DNA of 30,613 nt from Bacillota bacterium (GTDB lineage Bacteria > Bacillota > Dehalobacteriia > UBA4068): positions 1 to 30,613 of the forward strand of contig WRKD01000229.1 of assembly GCA_009778255.1 (NCBI GenBank). The letters run 5' to 3'. The position numbers were made by a program, and so were the translations under genes. Positions 1 to 8,330 of this stretch are shown here, piece after piece. Each line of letters starts with the position of its first letter. Positions within the stretch are counted from its first letter, which is position 1. Below the pieces are notes generated by a model. That model made no database searches, was not told the DNA's origin, and saw only the letters and a list, made by a program, of their open reading frames with translations.

Positions 1-162
1 ACCCAAGTCGATTTGCCGACAGGGCAAATGAGCGGGCTGGTAGAGGCGGAAAAATTATTGACCGGTATACGCGGCATTGGCTTTTGCTATTTAAGTAAAT
101 TAGACGTGGTGCGCCATCCTCTGGTACAAAGAATAATCGATGCATACGAAAATAGAAACTAG
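1..162 (+). CDS. phoH: PhoH family protein, C-terminal end (partial)
   Basis: The window opens inside a gene. Frame 1 reads 53 residues to a TAG at 160-162. The readable part contains the blocks QVDLPTGQMSGL, GIRGIGF and DVVRHPLVQRIIDAYE, which match the end of PhoH-type P-loop ATPases, where this tail closes the RecA-like domain. The Walker motifs lie outside the window. PhoH is a cytoplasmic ATPase linked to RNA metabolism, and its precise role is unsettled. It is followed after 10 bp by pgpH and then ybeY, the usual Bacillota order, so the genes are probably co-transcribed. The identification rests on a short but characteristic tail. Confidence 0.85.
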   Translation, partial: TQVDLPTGQMSGLVEAEKLLTGIRGIGFCYLSKLDVVRHPLVQRIIDAYENRN

Positions 163-172
163 TGGGTGCTAC

Positions 173-2389
173 ATGATTCAAAATAAGAAAAAAGCTTTGT
201 CTAAACGAAAAAAAACTCCCCATATATGGGTGAAAATGTTGATACTGGCAGTATTTGCCTTATTTTGTACTGCCATTTTAGCTATTGATATTCTACCGGC
301 GCAAATCACTTCACAAAAGGGCGAGGTAGCAGACAAAGACATATTTTATCGCGGGCATAACACCGAGTATATTAGTAACCTAAAAACTGAAAAAGTCCGT
401 ACAGAAGCTGTAGCGCAGGTAGAACCAATATTCAGCATAGACGAAAGTGTGCTGACACATTTACTGGCAAATATTAATTATGATTTCGCTTTTATGGAAT
501 CTTTACGCAATAATACAGTAATAGAAATCGAAAACCGCCTAATCTCTTTAAGGAATGCCTTACCAGGTGAATATACAAATGAAACGTTGCAATATGTATT
601 GGAAATAGATTTCAATGAAATGTCCAATATACGGCGTAGTTTGCGCGAGATCGTTAGCACAGTCTATGAGCAGGGTGTGCGAGATGATGATTTGCTCATG
701 GCGAAAGATGATATTGCTGTTTTACTTTATCGTACACGCCTAAGTGACGAGGGTTTGTCTTTTCTGTTGGATTACTTGAATGGGCTTACTCTAGCGGCTA
801 ACGAATTTTTTAATGATATTGCTACCGAAACCGCCAAGCAGGCAGCTAAAGATGCCGTGCCGGAGGTTGTGATACAGGTGCAAAAAGACGAAATGCTGAT
901 TTCCCGCGGCGCGGTGATTACTGCGGAACAGATCGAAGCATTACAGGAATTGGGCATGTATAGCGAAAAACCTAGCTATAGCCTTTACGGTGGTCTTTTG
1001 GCTATAGTGGTATTGCTGACCGCGCTATTGGGTTTATATCTTTATTTTTATCAGCCCAAGCTTTTTGCAGAAGATAAATCTGTGCTTTTGCTTGGTGTTA
1101 TATTACTATTAATAATGTTATTATGCCGCCTTATCGCCTTTATAGATTTTTCCGCCGATGCCGAAACTTCGGCGCAAATAGGTTTTTTATTGCCGGTAGC
1201 GGCAGCCTCAATGCTCATAGCTGTATTGCTTGAACGTAATCTAGCCTTTTTCTCTACTGCCATACTAGCTGTTTTTGTAAGTATATTATTCAAGAGCAAC
1301 GCCTCTTATGCACTGGTAGCTTTTGGCGGAGGATTAGCCGGTATTCTCTCAACCACCCGCCTTAATCAGCGCAGCCAATTTGTAAGCGCCAGTATATTTA
1401 TTGCCTTAACCAATGTGCTGCTAATTGGCGGTTGGGGGCTGTTAAACAATCAAAATTTCTCCATTATAGGCATAGGAATGGTAATAGGTCTGTTTAATGG
1501 CGTACTTTCGGCTGTATTAGCTATGGGTATATTGCCTTTTTTGGAAAGTGCCTTTTCTGTTACCACTGTTGTACGCTTGTTGGAGTTTTCTAATTTAAAC
1601 CATCCGCTTCTAAAACGATTGATGATGGAAGCACCAGGTACCTATAATCACTGTGTACTGGTGGGTAACTTAGCCGAAACCGCTGCAGACGCCATTGGCG
1701 CCAATGCACTTTTAGTACGGGTAGCTTCTTATTATCATGATGTTGGTAAACTAAAACGCCCTTATCTGTTCATAGAAAATCAGGGCTTAAATGATAATCC
1801 CCATGATAAGCTGCAACCTTCCCTTTCTGTGATGATCATCACTTCACATGTACGTGAAGGAGTAGAAATGCTGCGGCAAGCCCGTTTTCCGGAAGAAATA
1901 ATTTCCTTGGTAGAACAACATCATGGCACAGGCCTGCTACGGATGTTTTATAAAAAAGCGCAGGAACAGTCTTTAGACAGCTCTCTTATACGTGAAGAGG
2001 ATTTCCGCTACCCTTATAGCAAGCCCCAGAGTAAAGAAGCGGCTTTGGTTTTGTTGGCAGATATGACTCAAGCCGCAGCTCAAGCATTAAAACAAGCTGC
2101 TAAAGGGCAGATTGAAGAAACAGTGCATAATATTATTAAAGGCAGAATGGAAGACGGCCAGTTGCTGGAATGCCCTCTCACTTTTCAGGATATGCAGTTA
2201 ATAGAAGAAGCTTTTCTCAGGGTGCTCTCCGGTATGAATCACAGCCGTTTGGTCTATCCGGAGCAAATGGCTAAAGAATCTAGGGGGAATTCTGTTGATA
2301 TTAGGCCTAACTATAACCAGGAAGAACTTGCCAAAAGAAGCAGTTCCTCCACGGAAATTGCTGCTCAAGGCAGCCCGCTTGACCATTAA
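173..2389 (+). CDS. pgpH: 7TM-HD family cyclic-di-AMP phosphodiesterase (PgpH/YqfF)
   Basis: Membrane-bound HD-domain phosphodiesterase of 738 aa, which is expected to hydrolyse the second messenger c-di-AMP to 5'-pApA. Visible parts in order are one N-terminal membrane helix, an extracytoplasmic region to about residue 265, a hydrophobic block of several helices at about 270-480, and a cytoplasmic HD domain. The HD domain has an early His in the block GTYNHCVLVGN, the HD pair in YYHDVGKL (H522, D523), and the later EQHHGTG. The family layout is 7TMR-HDED, 7TMR-HD, HD. I chose ATG 173 because an in-frame ATG at 140 lies inside phoH. The Shine-Dalgarno at 173 is weak (GTGGGTG). The hydrophilic Ser-rich tail overlaps ybeY by 95 bp. 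Confidence 0.9.
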   Translation: MIQNKKKALSKRKKTPHIWVKMLILAVFALFCTAILAIDILPAQITSQKGEVADKDIFYRGHNTEYISNLKTEKVRTEAVAQVEPIFSIDESVLTHLLANINYDFAFMESLRNNTVIEIENRLISLRNALPGEYTNETLQYVLEIDFNEMSNIRRSLREIVSTVYEQGVRDDDLLMAKDDIAVLLYRTRLSDEGLSFLLDYLNGLTLAANEFFNDIATETAKQAAKDAVPEVVIQVQKDEMLISRGAVITAEQIEALQELGMYSEKPSYSLYGGLLAIVVLLTALLGLYLYFYQPKLFAEDKSVLLLGVILLLIMLLCRLIAFIDFSADAETSAQIGFLLPVAAASMLIAVLLERNLAFFSTAILAVFVSILFKSNASYALVAFGGGLAGILSTTRLNQRSQFVSASIFIALTNVLLIGGWGLLNNQNFSIIGIGMVIGLFNGVLSAVLAMGILPFLESAFSVTTVVRLLEFSNLNHPLLKRLMMEAPGTYNHCVLVGNLAETAADAIGANALLVRVASYYHDVGKLKRPYLFIENQGLNDNPHDKLQPSLSVMIITSHVREGVEMLRQARFPEEIISLVEQHHGTGLLRMFYKKAQEQSLDSSLIREEDFRYPYSKPQSKEAALVLLADMTQAAAQALKQAAKGQIEETVHNIIKGRMEDGQLLECPLTFQDMQLIEEAFLRVLSGMNHSRLVYPEQMAKESRGNSVDIRPNYNQEELAKRSSSSTEIAAQGSPLDH

Positions 2390-2780
2390 ATACGCTGCGC
2401 AGTGGCATCTGCCACAACGAATTGAGCTCTCTTTATTATTAACAGACGATGCGGGAATACAAGCCTTAAACAAGATATACCTAGCTAAAGATAAGCCTAC
2501 CGACGTACTATCTTTTCCCCTGTGGGAAGAGCAACCGCCTGTGCCATATCGCAATGGGGAACTTGCTTTGGGAGATTTGGTAATCTCTTTGCCGCGTGCA
2601 GCCGCCCAGGCAAAAGAGTATGGGAAAAGTTATATACAAGAAACGGTGTTTTTATTTATTCATGGTTTGCTTCATCTGTTAGGATATGATCATGAACAAG
2701 GCGAAAAACAAGAACAAGTAATGTTTAGCATGCAAAAGCAGTTAATGAAAAAAATGGATGAGGAGGGGTACAGTGAATGA
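2295..2780 (+). CDS. ybeY: Endoribonuclease YbeY (16S rRNA maturation factor)
   Basis: Zinc-dependent single-strand endoribonuclease of 161 aa, which acts in rRNA processing and ribosome quality control. The UPF0054 signature is complete near the C-terminus: HGLLHLLGYDHE, with the three metal-binding His in H-x3-H-x5-H spacing. The earlier block KPTDVLSFPL is also typical. The start is a TTG at 2295, supported by a strong AGGGGG site at 2282-2287. It lies inside the pgpH tail, so the two genes overlap by 95 bp in different frames. The 3' end overlaps the next gene by 8 bp. The tight packing suggests coupled translation in the phoH-pgpH-ybeY operon. The length is normal for the family. Confidence 0.92.
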   Translation: MILGLTITRKNLPKEAVPPRKLLLKAARLTIKYAAQWHLPQRIELSLLLTDDAGIQALNKIYLAKDKPTDVLSFPLWEEQPPVPYRNGELALGDLVISLPRAAAQAKEYGKSYIQETVFLFIHGLLHLLGYDHEQGEKQEQVMFSMQKQLMKKMDEEGYSE

Positions 2781-3942
2781 GCCAAGCAAGAAAAAGCTCC
2801 AACTTTTTACCGATAAAAAAAGCAGATTTGTAGTAATAAGCTTGCTGCTATTACTGGCCCTGCTGGGCTTTTTTCTGGGTACGATCTTAACCGGCAAAGA
2901 AGATGAGGCTTCCCTGCCGCTACCAAACGAAAATATAGAGCCTCAGCTACCAGAACCTGTTTTTGAACCCCTGCCCGAGCCGGAGCCACAACCCATACTA
3001 AATCCGCTTACTCATCTACCGGTAGCAGACGAAGCAGCCCTTGAACGTAGAATAATCCTGGTAAGCATAGATAATTATAAACCTGCCCGCCCACAAGCCG
3101 GTATAGGAACCGCCGATATTATGTATGAGCTACCGGCTGAAGGAGGAATCAGCCGTCTCGTAGCCCTCTTTTTTACCGATACCCCAAAGATTATTGGCCC
3201 GGTACGTAGTGCTCGCCCTTATATTGTGGATGTAGCGCGAGAATGGCAAGGCTTGTTCGTACACTGCGGCGGCAGTAACGATGCCCTCAATTATCTGGCT
3301 AAGGGCCATGTAAACTGGCTTAATGAAATGTCTTACAGTAAATATTTCTGGCGCGACAAAACTCGTCATATGCCCCATAATCTTTTTACTTCCAGCGAGA
3401 ATATCTATGATTTTTTAGAAGAAAAAAAATGGGAGCAAATTAGCGCCCCCCGTTCTTTCTCCTTCTATGATCCGGCGGAAAATCCCCCTGCCTCCGCCTC
3501 TAAGGTTGATATCATACACATAGATTACCCAGATAAAGGCAATAGAAACAGCTATGTTTATGATCACGCAACCATGCTTTATGCGCGCAGTATCGGCGAC
3601 GAGCCACATATTGATACTAATACTGAAGCTCAGGTACTCTCGGCAAATATTTTGGTGCAGCTGGTCAAGGCTAAGGTGTTGGATAGCGTGGGCAGACTGG
3701 AAATAAATCTGGTGGGTACGGGCGAAGCCATGCTTTTTACTCGCGGTACCATGCAGGAAGGAACTTGGAAGCGGGAATCACTAGATTCACCAACCTATTT
3801 TTGTGATAGCGACGGTGAAGAATGGCTTCTTAGCCCCGGCCAGACATGGATACAAATATGCGATGGCACTACCAAAGTCACCTATGAAGACAGCACACTC
3901 GCCAAAGAACCGGCAACCCCTGAGGCGGTTATTAACTTTTAA
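2773..3942 (+). CDS. DUF3048 domain protein (YerB-like), membrane anchored
   Basis: 389-aa protein with a short basic N-terminus, one hydrophobic helix at about residues 17-38, a Pro/Glu-rich linker to about residue 80, and a DUF3048 domain. Blocks seen are RPQAGIGTADIMYELPAEGG and GPVRSARPYI, with VHCGGS a little later and TWIQICDG near the end. Homologues such as Bacillus YerB are extracytoplasmic, but their biochemical activity is not established. B. subtilis YerB is a lipoprotein, whereas I see no lipobox Cys here, so this one is probably held by the helix. I chose GTG 2773 because AGGAGGGG ends 5 bases upstream. The ATG at 2758 has no such site. It is the last gene of the operon, and its stop overlaps the leuS stop region by 11 bp. 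Confidence 0.85.
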   Translation: MNEPSKKKLQLFTDKKSRFVVISLLLLLALLGFFLGTILTGKEDEASLPLPNENIEPQLPEPVFEPLPEPEPQPILNPLTHLPVADEAALERRIILVSIDNYKPARPQAGIGTADIMYELPAEGGISRLVALFFTDTPKIIGPVRSARPYIVDVAREWQGLFVHCGGSNDALNYLAKGHVNWLNEMSYSKYFWRDKTRHMPHNLFTSSENIYDFLEEKKWEQISAPRSFSFYDPAENPPASASKVDIIHIDYPDKGNRNSYVYDHATMLYARSIGDEPHIDTNTEAQVLSANILVQLVKAKVLDSVGRLEINLVGTGEAMLFTRGTMQEGTWKRESLDSPTYFCDSDGEEWLLSPGQTWIQICDGTTKVTYEDSTLAKEPATPEAVINF

Positions 3943-6397
3943 CTACTATATTAACTAACCTCCCCGGTATAACGATTACTTTTGCCGCCGTTTTACCATT
4001 AAGCCATACTTCATAATCCTCATGTTCCAACACCAGTTTTTGTATAATAGCGGCGTCGGCTGTAGCCGGTATCAGAAGGCGGGCTTTGATTTTACCGTTC
4101 ACCTGTATTGCTATTTCTACCGTATGCTGCGCCAAAGCACTTGGATCGAAAACAGGCCAGGGCTGCATATGTATGCTCTGCTTATTGCCCAGCTCGCTCC
4201 ATAATTCTTCTGCTATATGCGGCGCAAAGGGCGCTAAACATAAGAGCAGTAGTTTTGTTGCTTCGGCGAGCAGAGCGCCTTTAGTTAATGGCAGCGCTGT
4301 ATAGGCGTACATAGTATTGACCAATTCCATAATCGCTGAAATGGCGGTATTAAAATTGAAGCGTGAGGAGATATCCTCCGTGATTTTTTTTACTGCGCTA
4401 TGCGCTGCGCGGCGTAACTCTATATCTGCTTCAACAAATTCACTAACCGGTACATCTAAATCTTTACGCGCTTTAATTTGCCACACCAGCCGCCATACCC
4501 GGTTAAGAAAACGATAGCAACCCTCCACGGCAGTGTCGTTCCATTCCAAATCTCTTTCCGGCGGCGCAGCAAAAAGTATGAAGAGACGTGCTGTATCTGC
4601 GCCATAACAGGTAATAATATCTTCCGGACTCACCACATTACCTAAACTTTTACTCATTTTCGCCCCATCTTTTAGAACCATGCCCTGGGTTAAAAGATTA
4701 GTAAATGGTTCGTCGCAACTAAGTAAATCCGCGTCGAATAGCGCTTTTGTAAAAAAGCGCGCATACATTAAATGCAAAATTGCATGTTCTACCCCGCCTA
4801 CATACTGATCTACCGGCATCCAATAATCCGTTTTATTACGGGAAAAGGGTTGATTCTCATTCTTAGGGTCGCAGAAGCGCAGAAAATACCAGCTGGAGCA
4901 GACAAAGGTGTCCATGGTATCCATTTCTCGCTTCGCCGGGCCGCCGCAAAGCGGGCAGATAGCCTTAGCAAAGCTCGCACTGGTTTTTAGTGGGCTTTCT
5001 CCCTGGGGATTAAACTCCACATCTGTGGGAAGAAGTACCGGCAGTTCTTCTTCCGGAACCGGCTGCGCACCGCATTTTTCGCAATAAACAATAGGTATAG
5101 GCGCGCCCCAATAGCGCTGACGAGAAATCAGCCAATCTCGCAGGCGATAATTGATCACACGGCGGCCTAAGCCTTGTTCTTCCAAATAGTCTGCCATGCG
5201 CTCTTTGGCTTGCGGCGTATTAAGCCCTTCTATTAGCGGAGAATTGATAGCTTTGCCCTCATAGCCTTCATAGGCTTCGGTCAAATCACTGCCATCCCAG
5301 CCGGGCGCCGCCACCACCGGCACAATTTTATGTCCGTATTTCTTGGCAAAATCGAAATCCCGTTGATCATGACCGGGCACGCCCATAACCGCTCCCGTGC
5401 CATATTCATATAGCACATAATTGGTGATCCAGATAGGAATACGATGCCGATTGACCGGGTTTATTGCATAGGCGCCGATGAACATTCCTTCTTTTTCTAA
5501 AGCTGCACTGGTACGCTCAATAGCGCTGAGTTTCGTTACTTTGTCTACAAAGATGCGCACAGTTTCTTCAAACTCTGTGCCATGGGTCAGTTTTGCCACC
5601 AAAGGATGCTCCGGTGCCAACACCATATAGGTAACGCCATATACGGTATCGTGACGGGTGGTGAAAACCGGCAGGGCATCCCCTGCTTCAGTGCTAAACT
5701 CAATATGTGCGCCCTCACTTCTGCCTATCCAGTTTTCCTGCATTATTTTAACTTTGTCTGGCCAGCCGGGCAGCTTAGACAAATCATCCAATAAGCGTTG
5801 GGCATATGCGGTGATCTTTAAAAACCATTGCTCTAAATATTTTTTTTCTACTTGAGTATGACAGCGCTCGCAATGCCCTTCAATTACCTGCTCATTAGCC
5901 AGTACGGTACCGCAAGAACTGCACCAGTTAACAGCCGCTTTCTTTTTATAAGCCAGGCCCATTTTATATAGCTGCAAAAACAGCCACTGAGTCCAATGAT
6001 AATATTCAGGCAGGCAAGAGCCCACCTCCCTTTGCCAATCGTAACTGATACCCATGGTTTTAAGTTGCTCACGCATGGCGGTAATATTCTCGCGCGTCCA
6101 GGGGTCTGGATGTACGCCATGCTTAATAGCCGCATTTTCTGCCGGCAATCCAAAGGCATCCCAGCCCATAGGATGCAGTACATTAAAGCCGTTCATTTTA
6201 TAATAGCGGGCCAGCACATCACCAATAGAATAATTACGCACATGCCCCATATGCAGCTTGCCGGAAGGATATGGGAACATTTCCAGCATATAGTATTTTG
6301 GTTTATTAGAAAGCTCTGTTACATTATATATGCCGGAGTTTTGCCAGGTTTGTTGCCAGCGCTTTTCAATAGCGGCAAAATCATATTTGGGTTCCAT
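3932..6397 (-). CDS. leuS: Leucyl-tRNA synthetase
   Basis: Class I aminoacyl-tRNA synthetase of 821 aa that charges tRNA-Leu with leucine. The HIGH motif appears as HMGH at residues 49-52 and KMSKS at 580-584, with MSKSLGNVVSPEDI following. Between them are two Cys-rich zinc-type inserts (CSSCGTV...CERCH near 160-185 and CEKCGAQ...CPLCGG near 440-485) and the CP1 editing domain (block TRHDTVYGVTYMVLAP). A C-terminal anticodon-binding domain ends with a short ubiquitin-like tail. ATG 6397 has GGAGG 9 bases upstream. It is transcribed alone from the promoter at 6427-6455. I see no T-box leader in its short upstream region, so leucine control by that route is not supported. Confidence 0.97.
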   Translation of the reverse strand: MEPKYDFAAIEKRWQQTWQNSGIYNVTELSNKPKYYMLEMFPYPSGKLHMGHVRNYSIGDVLARYYKMNGFNVLHPMGWDAFGLPAENAAIKHGVHPDPWTRENITAMREQLKTMGISYDWQREVGSCLPEYYHWTQWLFLQLYKMGLAYKKKAAVNWCSSCGTVLANEQVIEGHCERCHTQVEKKYLEQWFLKITAYAQRLLDDLSKLPGWPDKVKIMQENWIGRSEGAHIEFSTEAGDALPVFTTRHDTVYGVTYMVLAPEHPLVAKLTHGTEFEETVRIFVDKVTKLSAIERTSAALEKEGMFIGAYAINPVNRHRIPIWITNYVLYEYGTGAVMGVPGHDQRDFDFAKKYGHKIVPVVAAPGWDGSDLTEAYEGYEGKAINSPLIEGLNTPQAKERMADYLEEQGLGRRVINYRLRDWLISRQRYWGAPIPIVYCEKCGAQPVPEEELPVLLPTDVEFNPQGESPLKTSASFAKAICPLCGGPAKREMDTMDTFVCSSWYFLRFCDPKNENQPFSRNKTDYWMPVDQYVGGVEHAILHLMYARFFTKALFDADLLSCDEPFTNLLTQGMVLKDGAKMSKSLGNVVSPEDIITCYGADTARLFILFAAPPERDLEWNDTAVEGCYRFLNRVWRLVWQIKARKDLDVPVSEFVEADIELRRAAHSAVKKITEDISSRFNFNTAISAIMELVNTMYAYTALPLTKGALLAEATKLLLLCLAPFAPHIAEELWSELGNKQSIHMQPWPVFDPSALAQHTVEIAIQVNGKIKARLLIPATADAAIIQKLVLEHEDYEVWLNGKTAAKVIVIPGRLVNIVVKS

Positions 6398-6426
6398 AAG
6401 GCTACCTCCATAAGTGATTGAACTTA

Positions 6427-6455
6427 ATTTTACTATACAAAAATTGATTATGCAA
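6427..6455 (-). promoter_or_regulatory. Candidate sigma-70/SigA promoter of leuS
   Basis: On the minus strand, TTGCAT (6450-6455) and TAAAAT (6427-6432) are separated by 17 bp and lie about 30 bp upstream of the leuS start codon. The predicted leader is therefore very short. The call rests on consensus match and position only. Confidence 0.6.
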
Positions 6456-6528
6456 GCTATTAGCGGGATAAAAATAATCGCGAGCGAATTTGCACTATAG
6501 CTTACGCACTATCCTCTTTTGAAGCGGT

Positions 6529-6569
6529 AAAAAAGAAATGCTGCCCACTCAAAGCGACAGCACTTTCTT
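6529..6569 (-). terminator. Rho-independent terminator of the tRNA-Met transcript
   Basis: It lies directly after the tRNA 3' end on the minus strand. AAAGAAAGTGCTG pairs with CAGCATTTCTTT (one bulge) around a loop of about 14 bases. A run of T follows in the transcript direction. Its position fits termination of a single-gene tRNA transcript. Confidence 0.7.
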
Positions 6570-6646
6570 TGGTAGCGGTGACTGGATTTGAACCAGTGAC
6601 GCCCCGGGTATGAGCCGAGTGCTCTGACCAACTGAGCTACACCGCC
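6570..6646 (-). tRNA. tRNA-Met (anticodon CAT), CCA encoded
   Basis: The 77-nt sequence folds as a standard cloverleaf. The acceptor arm is GGCGGTG against CACCGCT with a G-U first pair, the D arm is GCTC..GAGC, and the anticodon loop CTCATAC carries CAT at 6610-6612. The T arm CTGG/CCAG encloses TTCAAAT. CCA is encoded at the 3' end. The first pair is G-U and not a mismatch, and the overall sequence resembles elongator tRNA-Met of Bacillota. A CAT anticodon could also belong to an initiator or to tRNA-Ile2 read with lysidine, and covariance scoring would settle this. Confidence 0.93.
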
Positions 6647-6669
6647 AAACTATTAAAGCTCACTTGCTA

Positions 6670-6698
6670 ATTATGCCAAAAAGCCCGCAAGCTGTCAA
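6670..6698 (-). promoter_or_regulatory. Promoter of tRNA-Met
   Basis: On the minus strand a perfect TTGACA (6693-6698) and CATAAT (6670-6675) are separated by exactly 17 bp and lie about 24 bp upstream of the tRNA 5' end. This is a near-consensus vegetative promoter, as expected for a stable RNA gene. It is divergent from uppS, for which I see no clear promoter. Confidence 0.8.
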
Positions 6699-6769
6699 GA
6701 GGCAAGCAGGAAAAAAAACAAATTATCTCGAAATATTAATAAAATCCGCTTTAAGATTGAAGGAATTCC

Positions 6770-7516
6770 ATGGCTATACAAAAACCCTACAACGATCTAC
6801 TGACCCGGCTGGATAATACCCGTTTGCCTCAGCATATAGGAATTATCATGGACGGTAACGGTCGGTGGGCCGCTGCTGCGGGTAAAGCCCGTACCTTTGG
6901 TCATAAAGCAGGCGCAGAGGCTTTGCGCCGCGCTGCGGAGATTTGCCGTGAAATTCATATACCGGTGTTGACAGTATTTGCTTTTTCTACAGAAAATTGG
7001 CGCCGCCCGCCTGCAGAAATCGACTTTCTGATGAGGCTTTTAGGCCAATATCTGCAACAGGAATTATCCCTGTTACAGAAGGAAAATATACGCTTGAATG
7101 GACTGGGAGATTGGAGTATTTTACCTGCTCATATACGCCAATTATATGATGAAGCTAAACAAGCCACGGCTAATAACAGCGAAATGACACTTAATCTGGC
7201 TGTGAATTATGGCGCGCGCCAAGAAATCGTTCGTGCTGCACAGCGCTTAGCCACAGCCACCCAAGCTGGCGAGTTAAAGGTTCACGAAATAGATGAAGAA
7301 ATGTTCGCTGCTCAACTTGAAACAGCCTCTCAACCGGAATTGGATCTATTGATACGCCCCGCAGGTGAGCTGCGCCTAAGCAATTTTTTGCTCTGGCAAG
7401 CCGCTTATGCAGAACTGTTTTTTACGCCTCTTATGTGGCCGGAGTTTTCTAAGCGGGATATTCTTTTGGCTATTATAGATTTTCAAACGCGTTTTCGCCG
7501 CTTTGGTAGTATATAA
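6770..7516 (+). CDS. uppS: Isoprenyl transferase (undecaprenyl diphosphate synthase)
   Basis: cis-Prenyltransferase of 248 aa that condenses isopentenyl diphosphate onto farnesyl diphosphate to make the C55 lipid carrier for cell-wall synthesis. The signature HIGIIMDGNGRWA is present with catalytic D28, followed by FGHKAGAEALRR and FAFSTENWRRP. The usual C-terminal block IRTGGE-x-RISNF reads IRPAGELRLSNF here, so the two residues before Gly-Glu are Pro-Ala, while the substrate-binding Arg, Glu, Arg and Ser are kept. ATG 6770 follows AAGGAATTCC. It heads an operon with cdsA, dxr, rseP, ispG and proS, the normal Bacillota order, linking carrier lipid, phospholipid and isoprenoid precursor supply. 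Confidence 0.95.
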   Translation: MAIQKPYNDLLTRLDNTRLPQHIGIIMDGNGRWAAAAGKARTFGHKAGAEALRRAAEICREIHIPVLTVFAFSTENWRRPPAEIDFLMRLLGQYLQQELSLLQKENIRLNGLGDWSILPAHIRQLYDEAKQATANNSEMTLNLAVNYGARQEIVRAAQRLATATQAGELKVHEIDEEMFAAQLETASQPELDLLIRPAGELRLSNFLLWQAAYAELFFTPLMWPEFSKRDILLAIIDFQTRFRRFGSI

Positions 7517-7540
7517 AGTATTTTTTATAGGAGGCTTAAT

Positions 7541-8320
7541 ATGAGGGCTAGGATTATTACCGCCATTATTGGTTTGCCGCTACTGCTCCTCTGCTGTTAT
7601 ATAGGCGGATGGTTGCTGGCTTTACTTTGCGCGGCTTTAGCCGTTGTGGCAGCTTATGAAATGGATAAAATATTTATACGGCATTCCTTTATAGTCAATT
7701 TCCCGCTGGACGCCCTAGCCGCTTTGCTAATCGCCTGGACATTCGGGTTGATACTACGTACAGTTTGGCCTTTTGCCATAGCAATTCTTATAATTATCTT
7801 AACTTATACTTGGTGGGCGCATTATAAAAAAGAAACGCTTTTATCCTGTATTGCGCGAACGGTAGCCGTTTTTTATATAGGAATAGGTTTCGGCGCTATA
7901 CTGGCTTTGCGCCTGAATTATGGCAATTGGCTTTGGGTATTGTTGGCTTTTCTAAATGTATGGATCACCGATACCACCGCTCACCTGGTGGGAAGCCGTT
8001 ATGGCCGTAATAAATTGGCGCCTCGCATCAGCCCACATAAAACTTTAGAAGGCGCATTAGCCGGGCTCATTGCCGCCGCCTTTATTTGCCCTATATATAT
8101 GGCGCTGTTTTTACACTTGCCCTACTTTACAGCTTTACCTTTGGCTATACTATTTTCAGTAGCCGCGCAGTTGGGCGATTTACTGGAATCTGCGCTTAAA
8201 CGATGGGCGGGTATTAAAGATTCCGGGCAAATATTTCCAGGTCATGGCGGAGTGTTAGATCGCTTCGATAGCCTTATGCTGAGCGCCCCCTTAGTACTAT
8301 TTTTGCTCTCATCTTTATAA
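7541..8320 (+). CDS. cdsA: Phosphatidate cytidylyltransferase (CDP-diglyceride synthase)
   Basis: Integral membrane enzyme of 259 aa that makes CDP-diacylglycerol from phosphatidate and CTP, the branch point for phospholipids. It is almost entirely hydrophobic, with about seven or eight membrane segments. The CdsA signature lies at residues 212-244: ALKRWAGIKDSGQIFPGHGG followed by VLDRFDS, carrying the conserved Lys-Asp, His-Gly-Gly and Asp-Arg-x-Asp. A strong AGGAGG precedes ATG 7541, which begins 24 bp after uppS. The dxr gene begins 10 bp downstream, so co-transcription is very likely. The length is usual for Bacillota CdsA. Confidence 0.94.
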   Translation: MRARIITAIIGLPLLLLCCYIGGWLLALLCAALAVVAAYEMDKIFIRHSFIVNFPLDALAALLIAWTFGLILRTVWPFAIAILIIILTYTWWAHYKKETLLSCIARTVAVFYIGIGFGAILALRLNYGNWLWVLLAFLNVWITDTTAHLVGSRYGRNKLAPRISPHKTLEGALAGLIAAAFICPIYMALFLHLPYFTALPLAILFSVAAQLGDLLESALKRWAGIKDSGQIFPGHGGVLDRFDSLMLSAPLVLFLLSSL

Positions 8321-8330
8321 GGGCTAATTT

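Noticed and set aside
140..172. Upstream ATG of pgpH at 140
   Set aside because: It lies inside the phoH coding end and has no ribosome site. The start at 173 gives the usual basic N-terminus before the first membrane helix.
5996..6421. Plus-strand open frame of 141 codons opposite leuS
   Set aside because: It is antisense to a clearly identified gene, has no ribosome site or family motif, and its composition follows leuS codon structure.
6398..6530. T-box riboswitch in front of leuS
   Set aside because: No antiterminator-type conserved box is visible, and the likely promoter leaves a leader of only about 25-30 bases.
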